Shown here: positions 56,951 through 64,000 of the stretch, in pieces
Layout: the number at the start of each line of letters is the position of its first letter
How positions within the stretch are numbered: the stretch's first letter is position 1
Assembly (NCBI RefSeq): GCF_000091045.1
Contig: NC_006684.1
Coordinates: 90,001 to 154,000, forward strand
Direction: 5' to 3'
DNA: 64,000 bases
From: Cryptococcus deneoformans JEC21
Lineage: Eukaryota > Basidiomycota > Tremellomycetes > Tremellales > Cryptococcaceae
Program-made: the position numbers and the translations under genes
The notes under the pieces: model-generated
What the model was told of the DNA's origin: nothing
The model's database searches: none
Seen by the model: only the letters and a program-made list of their open reading frames with translations

Positions 56951-57636
56951 AACGAGGCTGATCAGGGTTAGAAGTCATGATAAACTCTATCTCCTTTTTC
57001 TATACACTCGAAATGCAATGTTCATTAACAATGGTAGGATGAATGACTTTCATGCCTGTAAAAAAAAACTCCAGATACCGGAAAGATGCGAAAAAGGACC
57101 CGGGATCCCCAATTGGTCCTTTACTGTGGTACTAATCGAGCATTCTTTAGCTTGACTTGGATTGTTGGTCGCATCTGACTAGTGAAAGTAAAAGAATCAT
57201 TTATTACTGCGCTGTCAGTATAAGGCGTCTGCTCCTTCTTATGCCGTTACGCGCCATCATTTCCCTGTCTGTTCTCCTATTTTCGGGAACGGAAGGGGGT
57301 GCTGTATGGAGACTATAATGCTTAGAACCAATGCAGTTATGTTTACCTTGCGTGGGTTTTTATCATGTTCACCCTGCCAACCAAGAATCAACAAGACACA
57401 ACCGTCCCTAGCTCCGTCACACTTGCACGCGATCGTACGTACAGCTAAGCTGGTTCCACCTTTTCGCACCAATCAATCAATTTAATTTAATTGTAAGTAA
57501 ATATTGCATGTCATGTGCTGTTAAAAGATGTAGTAATGGCTTCTTTCATTGCCGTCAGTCTCTAGTGAAAAAAATTCGTAAGTGCGTTCCAAAACAGTCA
57601 AAAAGTATAAAGAACGGAGGAAGGGAAAAAAGGGAA
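56951..57636. other. intergenic between CBC1 and tRNA-Asp
   Basis: Only short open frames and homopolymer runs. The tRNA's RNA polymerase III T-run terminator should lie just below 57637; a short run of T on the minus strand (plus-strand A run near 57626-57630) fits. Confidence 0.45.
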
Positions 57637-57738
57637 CTTCCTGTCGGAGAATCGAACTCCGATCTCCCGCGAATCCTGTGATCGGGTTGACAATCATCCA
57701 GTGACAAGCGAGCATACTAGCCGTTATACGAACAGGAA
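57637..57738 (-). tRNA. tRNA-Asp (GUC) with 30-nt intron
   Basis: Read on the minus strand, a 7-bp acceptor stem (TTCCTGT / ACAGGAA) with discriminator G, D-arm GTATAACGGCTAGTAT, anticodon stem CTCGC / GCGGG, loop TTGTCA..C with anticodon GTC, and T-arm CGGAG-TTCGATT-CTCCG are all perfect. A 30-base intron sits at the canonical position after base 37. The mature length is 72 nt. It decodes GAC and GAU. Boxes A and B are present in the D and T arms. Confidence 0.95.
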
Positions 57739-58094
57739 CTTATTGTTTTTAGGGCATAATCGCAATTATATCAACACCGTTCAGGGAAGGAACCTGCTAT
57801 CTGCTGCCTGACATACAAAAACGAATCCCCCACGCTATTTACAACTATTAACCCGCTGTACTATTTCACACATTTATTAATCACCTTCATCAAAATGTAC
57901 ATAACAATGCCAGCACTTCCCTTTCGTGGAAGATTAGCAGAATAAGCATGTCAGCATGTGATGCACCATGCTGACAGCCTCTAGAGTTACTTTGATGTAA
58001 TGCCGGTCTTGGTGCATATGCCACAATGAAATCTAAGAAAAAGTTCTAATGCTATTTACAATTGAACGAAATCTTTTGTATTGAAACAGGTTCT
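57739..58094. other. intergenic
   Basis: tRNA 5' flank and 3' region of the permease gene; nothing else is seen. Confidence 0.5.
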
Positions 58095-60079
58095 CTAATT
58101 CTTATACATCACACAGACCTCCCCGGCGACGATAAGGCAACCAATAAGCATTGTTACCATCACCGCCAAGGTATTCCATTTGATAAACTGCCGCAACGTT
58201 ACTCTAATTCCTTTTTGAGACAGGATATTCCGCCACAAGAGCCCGGCTAATGAAGCAGAAAAGCTATTGTGATTCGTTAGCAAACGCAAATAGTAGATCT
58301 CGAAATAAAAGAGCCTAACACGAAAGAATATGCGCCAAAGTTACTGCCTACGGCAAGTGTGAATACAGTGGAGTACAAGGAACGGTCAGATACTGCTGTT
58401 TGTGTCGTTGCCCACGATTGGATGACACGCGCTAAAAGAATAGTAGCACCAATGTTCGTTCCAAATATCTAATGTACTGGTAAGCCGTCTTCTATCTTTC
58501 CGTAATACAACGATATAAAAAGAAGATGAAGACTCACGTTGCATCCAATAATGCTCAGCATACCCATCAGCCATACACTACCAGCCACACCACCCACACG
58601 TTCCCACTCTCCCCACCATCTACCAAAAAGCGCAATCCAACCAGTATGTTGGAGGCCTTCGACGAGGATGAAAAACGAGAATGCGAATGGGACGAGAGCA
58701 AGAGGCAGATGAGAGACAATGCGTTTTACTGTCGGAAACATGGCGGAACAGGTTGGTTGAGGGGCAACGGAGGCAGTTGTTTGCGATGAGTGTGCAATTG
58801 CCTGTGTTGAAGATGCTGGGAATTCAGGATGCTTCTCGTCTACGTTCATCACCCCCTCGCTCTCCTCGTTGTGCTTGAAAAAATCCCTCCCTACATCCCT
58901 GATGAAGATCACCGCTGCCGCTGGCGCCGTAACCGTCCAAACTCCCACTTTTCCTTCCAGCAGCCCTCCCGCACTCAGTCCAACTAGAGCCAAAATGGTG
59001 ATCACAAATACTGATGCTCCAAAAATTGCACCCACAGGATCTAACAAGGCTTCGCGGGGGTTGATGGGAGGCGGGTGAATGGCCAGTGGGATTAGTCCTT
59101 TTCGCCGATATACACACCACCGAGCAAGAGGGTAGTAGAGGACAACAGAGGTAACAGTTGGAAGTGCAAGCCAGGCCGAGTAGCTGAGGAAGTTGATACC
59201 AAACGCGGAGGTAAGTACAAGGTTTGTTGGGTTGGATGATACCAACAATGCCGAGACGAGATTGGCAACCTGGAAATGGGTGAATAGGAAAGCGGTTGGT
59301 TCGGTGATAGAAGCGTGATCCGTGAAGTACGCGAGGAAGGGTGTGCCAGAGAGAATCAGTGGGTCGTTACCGAATATAAGACCAAGTGTGGTGAAGAAAA
59401 GATAGAAAGCGGTATAGAGGCGATCTCCACGAGATGACCTGGTGGCGACGAGGAATGCAAGATATCGAAGGAAACCTGTAGCGTCGAGGGAAAGTGAAAT
59501 GTATGCCTGAAATAAGATTGCGTTAGATACCAAAAAAGAGTATTTTGAATCAAACCCACAAAACAAACAAATAAAACCATAATATCATATGGTTTCACGC
59601 CCCCGCTGCCAATAATACCTCGCCGAACTACTCCTCCTGGAATACAGGTGGATGCCAAAATGAGTAGTACTCCTACGACAGGGGCTGTACGCAAGTCAAG
59701 AGGTATATGGTACCGCTCGTCCTTTTCGATGGGAGTATTTGGCAGGCCACCTTGCAGTTCGTGGCTATTCATCTCGAGCGTGCCAACAGGCTGCCGTCTT
59801 TCGGGCTGCTTGAGTTTTGAGCTGCATTGCTCATCATGTGAATTCTTGCTCAATGAGATCTTGGCCCAAACCTTTCTACAAGGTCGAGATATGAAGTAGG
59901 GTAAGGGGATATACACCGGCCAGATAACCAACGCATCTAGCGTTCCCCAAAGTAAGTGGTGCTCCACAACAGTTAAAGGATGGAATTGACTCACTAACAA
60001 CAAAGAATACGATGAGGACCACTATCGACCGAGCGTCAATTGAGCGATTTTCGCCATCAATTAGAGGAGTGACTGCCAT
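58095..60079 (-). CDS. ArsB/NhaD-superfamily anion or proton-coupled permease
   Basis: Five exons (60079-59995, 59936-59560, 59506-58538, 58468-58320, 58263-58095) give 582 aa. About 11-12 membrane segments occur. Family hallmarks are KPYDIMVLFVCFAYISLSLD, the SSNPTNLVLTSAFGI motif of the first half and the mirror-image GCNIFGTNIGATILLARVIQ of the second half, and a final FSASLAGLLWRNIL. This two-repeat layout is that of the ion-transporter superfamily including ArsB arsenite exporters, NhaD and CitM. Fungal members are often annotated as arsenite transporters; the true substrate is not readable, and no arsenical resistance genes are adjacent. Two soluble loops (after segments 3 and 8) carry polar inserts. 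Last exons depend on short introns that keep phase. Confidence 0.85.
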
Positions 60080-61582
60080 AGCAATAGAAGTGTTTATACG
60101 GCTGGTTCACTGTAAGATATACCGATAATCCGCAAATGTCATTTGCTAAGATGATTGCTTGGATAAACAACCTGCGCTTCAAGGATGCTTAGGTTTTGAA
60201 TTACAGCTGACTATCATTGTGTGGAATATAAATTTGCGGTTGACTTGTGTGGAACTGATGAAAGGATGTGATGGATCTCTTGTTCAAAAGAAATTGAGAA
60301 CAACAACAAGTTCGGTAGTTGTACAGAAGTACAACGGACGAACAAGTCGAGCGGGAACTAATAACTCCGGGGATTTTCCGACCGCTTGCATGCTATCAAA
60401 GGAACGGATCTACTTGTCGCGGAGCGATCGACGACACAAGCAAAAATGTTCTGACAGATAATTATGGAGAGCTATATGGCAAGAAGGCGAACCCATGTCT
60501 GTTTGCACTTCCATACATTTCTGAAGGCTATGCATCATCATCCCCTTCTTATAGCGACAGGCAAAGGGAAGCAATAATAGGATAAGGACGGTCGAAAGAT
60601 TGTCCTGTCGTTAACAGGCAATGATTGAGACGCAAGGCACGACATGATATCCTTCCATTTCTGCTCAGTGCTCATCTCTCTTGCGTCGTGTTTTTTTTTT
60701 CTTTCGCGAGAGAACTCGAACTCTGGGATATGATCAAAAAGACACAACAGAACACTTTTAGAAATCTCCACCTAACTATTCCATTGCCGAAAGGGCCCGA
60801 AGCTGCCTGTAAAGAAGCACGGAATATGGTTTTTTCGGTTCGCCGGGCGGAGTAACCGCAAGCCACATTGGTATTAGTCACGATGAAGTGGATGACAGAG
60901 ATAATAATGGCGCTCCCGTAGCAAAGCGCAATCGAACAATACGCTAGTTACCGAGATATTTGTCGAGCATCTACGGTCCGAAGATAGCAGAGCCGAACGA
61001 AACAGGAAAGGAGAAGAGAAGAAGAGAATGCTGATTTGCCATTCGCCACGAACGTGCACACGACTAACAGATGAACATAAAAAGGAACGCTCAGTCGGCT
61101 ATCACCGCTCTATTAGTTTGGTCCAGCGAGGCGGCTATTATAGACATCGAACAGCGCAGGGAACCATTCCATTGGCGCTGTAAAATGGTCGTGCTCCCAC
61201 TGTCTGCCAATAGGATGCATGCAGACTGGGGAGGAGTTTTGGGGGGTGGAAAAGGAGAGACTTTTATCAGAGCGGGTAAGGGTTGATATAGTGGCGGACA
61301 GAATCATGCTTGTATCGAATTGCCCGATATGGTAATTCGCGGTTGTGGTCTAACTGTCGTTCTGGAAAGATGATTTCGAGATTAAGCAAGTGCTCCCGCG
61401 ACCATATCTTACAGCCCATTTCACAACTTTCCCCCTTCTTTTCTCCCAAAAGAATCACATAGAATACGACACAGCCGCAAATACAACACTCTGCCAAGTT
61501 CTGGTAATGCTGGGCGCCTCCCATCAATAACAACTACCTTTCGAGACCTCAAAAGCCTCACACGTTCGTGGAGTGGCAGCGG
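60080..61582. other. divergent intergenic region between permease and bHLH gene
   Basis: About 1.5 kb with only short open frames; no RNA gene or repeat. It presumably carries both promoters and the bHLH leader. Confidence 0.5.
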
Positions 61583-64000
61583 ATGATCGGCACAATGTCA
61601 ACCTCCCATTTGAATTCTCCTTCAGCTTCCTTTCCACACCAAGAGCAAGAGCTATTCTCTTTGGACTTTCTTGCTCTAACTGGGTTGGACGGCTCCATCT
61701 CAGATACTAACTCGCCACAAGCCAATTCAAGTCAATCGAGTCACCGCCAACACGATCAGAGCGGCGATGCCGAGGGTCAGACGAGCAATGAAAGACAAAA
61801 CTCAATTTTTTTCCGAGAACAAAGAAGATCTTCCAAGGATCTCTTGAACTCAATGGAAGTAGATGAACATACGGGGAATGCTTTGCGGGGCTTGGGGCAC
61901 AGTAATGATGGGGAAAATCAACTCCAAGATTTTGATTCTTTGCAAGCCGCATTGTTACAACAGCAAGTGAGTTGTCAAAGAATTATATGGTAATATACCA
62001 AGGCTAATAACAATTCCAGCTTCAAGCTATTCACATGCAGTCTCCTTTAGGCTTTGATATCCAAAATCCGACCTACCCGCTTGGGCAATTGCTGGCTTCG
62101 CCTGCGTTTGATGAACTGCATTCATCGCCCAATGGGCACTCTGAGCAACAAACCCTCTCTGTCCACAATGCTCACCCGAGCTCCCGATCCGTATACGACT
62201 CGCCTTTATCACATCTTGCGTTCAATGCTCACGGCCACCGTAACTCATTCTCTTCTATGTCGACGAGGAGTCCCTTAGAGCAGTTGCAAAGGCAGCAGCA
62301 GCAGTTTCAAGAGCAACTTGGATTACTGCAACGGCAACAGCTCAAGATGCAGGCAACGGCTGCTGCGGTTATGGCAGCCTCCACCTCACCATACATTGGG
62401 CTAAATGGTCCATCATCGACAGGTCCTCGACCTTCGGTGACGCCCGGCATGACTCCTTCATCCTCGAACACTGGCATGTTTTCACCCCTCACTTCTCCAG
62501 CTCTTGAAGCCACCAACTACTCTCACCAGTCCCATGTTAGCCGTCACAGCCAACAGTTTTCTCCTGCCTATGGCTCGCAGCATATTGGCACATCCGGTAT
62601 CCTCAACACTGCTCTATCTTCCCCCGCCCTCAATCCCATTGGTTCTACAGGAGGTGCCAATCAAACCCTTTCGCCTGCTCTCAACCCTCAAAATGAAGTG
62701 AACAGGGGTGACTCCGAATATCTTCATGCCTTCATGGGTATGCTCGATAGCACCAACAGTGGGAACAGCACACCTGGTGGTGAACCTCCACAACCGAGCT
62801 ATCAGTCACCTTCCATGACAAGCGCTTCCACAGCTGGCAATTCTACCATAATATCATCCCCAGCTCTCTATCCTCAGGGTGCCGGTACCGGTCCTCACAG
62901 ACAATCCCTTCCTTTCAAATCACGCCCTTCGCCGATGCTCAAACCCACGCATCACCGATCGCACCACCGCAACTCTGGCTCTGGCAATGTCTCCATTCCT
63001 TCCTCACCAGCAATCCAAAAGTATCATCCTGACGCATCTATGCCACCTGCTGCTATGAACTCAGGTCTGCCTCCGCCGGCAATCGAACACCGACAGATAC
63101 AATCCAATCTTTCTGTCTCATCGACCTCTACTCCTTCCCCTGTCGATCTCAGCCATATTATGCCACCACCACCGGTGCCGACTGGTAAACCCAAGGCACG
63201 GAAGGGTGTCTTACCCATGACTCCAGCTAGTCTAATGAACCTTGGTTCCGTGGAGAAGCATGGATCTCAGTCTGTACCGCTACCAAAGTCTCAGACTTCG
63301 AGCGAGTCAAACTCATCGATTGGTACAGTCACAGCTGCTACATCTTCTGGAAGTACAAGCAAGCCGGCTGCCGGGAAGAAAAAAACGGGTGGTCAAGTGG
63401 GGAAGAAGACGGCAGGAAGTAAGCTTGTACCGGTGGGAACCACTAAAAGAACTTTGGCTATGCGACCTCAGACAACTGTTGGTGTACGATCAGGTAAGTC
63501 ACTTCAATCCTCCGTCAACTTCCTGCATCTGACTGACATACATATTATAGCTACTAAAGCAGCAGCCGCCGCTGCTGCTGCTGCCGCCATCGCCCCGGCC
63601 GAACCCGAAAACCGCAAAATATCTCACAAAGCCGCGGAACAAAAGCGCCGAGATTCTCTCAAAGCCGGTTTCGACGAACTCCGTCTCTTACTTCCACCCA
63701 TTAACACTGAAGCTCTAGACCCATTATCCGGCGAGCCTATCCCAGGCTCTTCAGCACCGAGGTTATTACCCAAGTCTTCTCTTGTACCAGATGATAACCC
63801 TAATCGGGGCGTAAGCAAAGTCGCGCTTTTGAGGTTTGGGAATGAATATATCGGTAAACTGCAAGAAAGGGTGGATAGGAGGGATTTGTACATCGAGAAG
63901 CTGAGAGAGGAAGTTAAGCGGTTAAGAGAAGGAGGGGAAGAAGAAGACGTGACGTTGGATAATGGCGAGGATCTTTTGGAGTACGACTGGAGAGAAGGCG
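61583..64000 (+). CDS. bHLH transcription factor (partial, runs off window)
   Basis: Exons 61583-61966, 62020-63493 and 63551 to the window end keep one frame for about 769 codons so far. The first 600 residues are Ser/Pro/Gln-rich and disordered with scattered SPAL-type motifs. After a run of about ten alanines (residues about 622-632) comes the basic region KISHKAAEQKRRDSLKAGF with helix 1 ending DELRLLLP, a long loop of about 45 residues, then helix 2 SKVALLRFGNEYIGKLQERV and a leucine-spaced extension. The His/Glu/Arg pattern of the basic region predicts E-box binding. The long loop recalls yeast-type bHLH regulators. An ATG at 61595 (MSTSHLNSPS) is an alternative start. The C-terminus lies outside the window. 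Confidence 0.88.

Noticed and set aside
1..64000. CRISPR arrays, bacterial operons, prophage or integrative elements
   Set aside because: No direct-repeat/spacer arrays and no bacterial gene organisation; genes are spliced eukaryotic genes.

Overview
The window reads as nuclear DNA of an intron-dense basidiomycete yeast, most likely Cryptococcus or a close tremellomycete. The evidence is about 86 inferred short introns (mostly 45-70 nt, CTAAC/CTGAC-like branch sites, GTNNGT donors), a tRNA-Asp with a 30-nt intron, and fungal gene families (siderophore transporter, LisH/polyQ regulator, single-finger GATA factor). Exon models were built by hand: I joined exons only where phase and protein family agreed. 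They are strong for conserved genes and weaker for transposon relics.

Left part (1-22 kb): the 3' end of an unknown gene; a divergent pair, ATP synthase delta (ATP16, minus) and the small-subunit processome factor UTP14 (plus); about 4.7 kb without a recognisable gene, ending in a long leader-like region; a large LisH/polyglutamine regulator; a short-chain dehydrogenase; the mitochondrial seryl-tRNA synthetase (minus); and a GATA type IVb zinc-finger protein.

Middle (22-36 kb): a 12-exon siderophore-iron type MFS transporter (minus) shares an 830-bp intergenic region with the mitochondrial fatty-acid dehydratase HTD2 (plus). That region holds a perfect ATCWGATAA-type iron-GATA site. Then come a sparse stretch with a minisatellite and an unrecognised minus-strand exon, a medium-chain reductase, and a second MFS transporter.

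Accessory island (about 36.7-46.4 kb): a decayed KDZ-type transposase, two inverted copies of an LTR-like repeat, an open copia-type gag with a damaged protease next to it, and odd small spliced or cysteine-rich open frames. The rRNA-processing gene ESF2 is embedded in it.

Right part (46.4-64 kb): threonyl-tRNA synthetase with two in-frame starts (probable dual mitochondrial/cytosolic product), diverging from the Paf1-complex subunit CTR9; nuclear cap-binding large subunit CBC1; tRNA-Asp(GUC); an ArsB/NhaD-type permease (minus); and a bHLH regulator cut by the window end.

Housekeeping themes are mitochondrial function (ATP16, SerRS, HTD2, ThrRS), ribosome assembly (UTP14, ESF2) and Pol II transcript handling (CTR9, CBC1). 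Four introns, in UTP14, the LisH gene, ThrRS and CBC1, are best explained by GC-AG rather than GT-AG boundaries.
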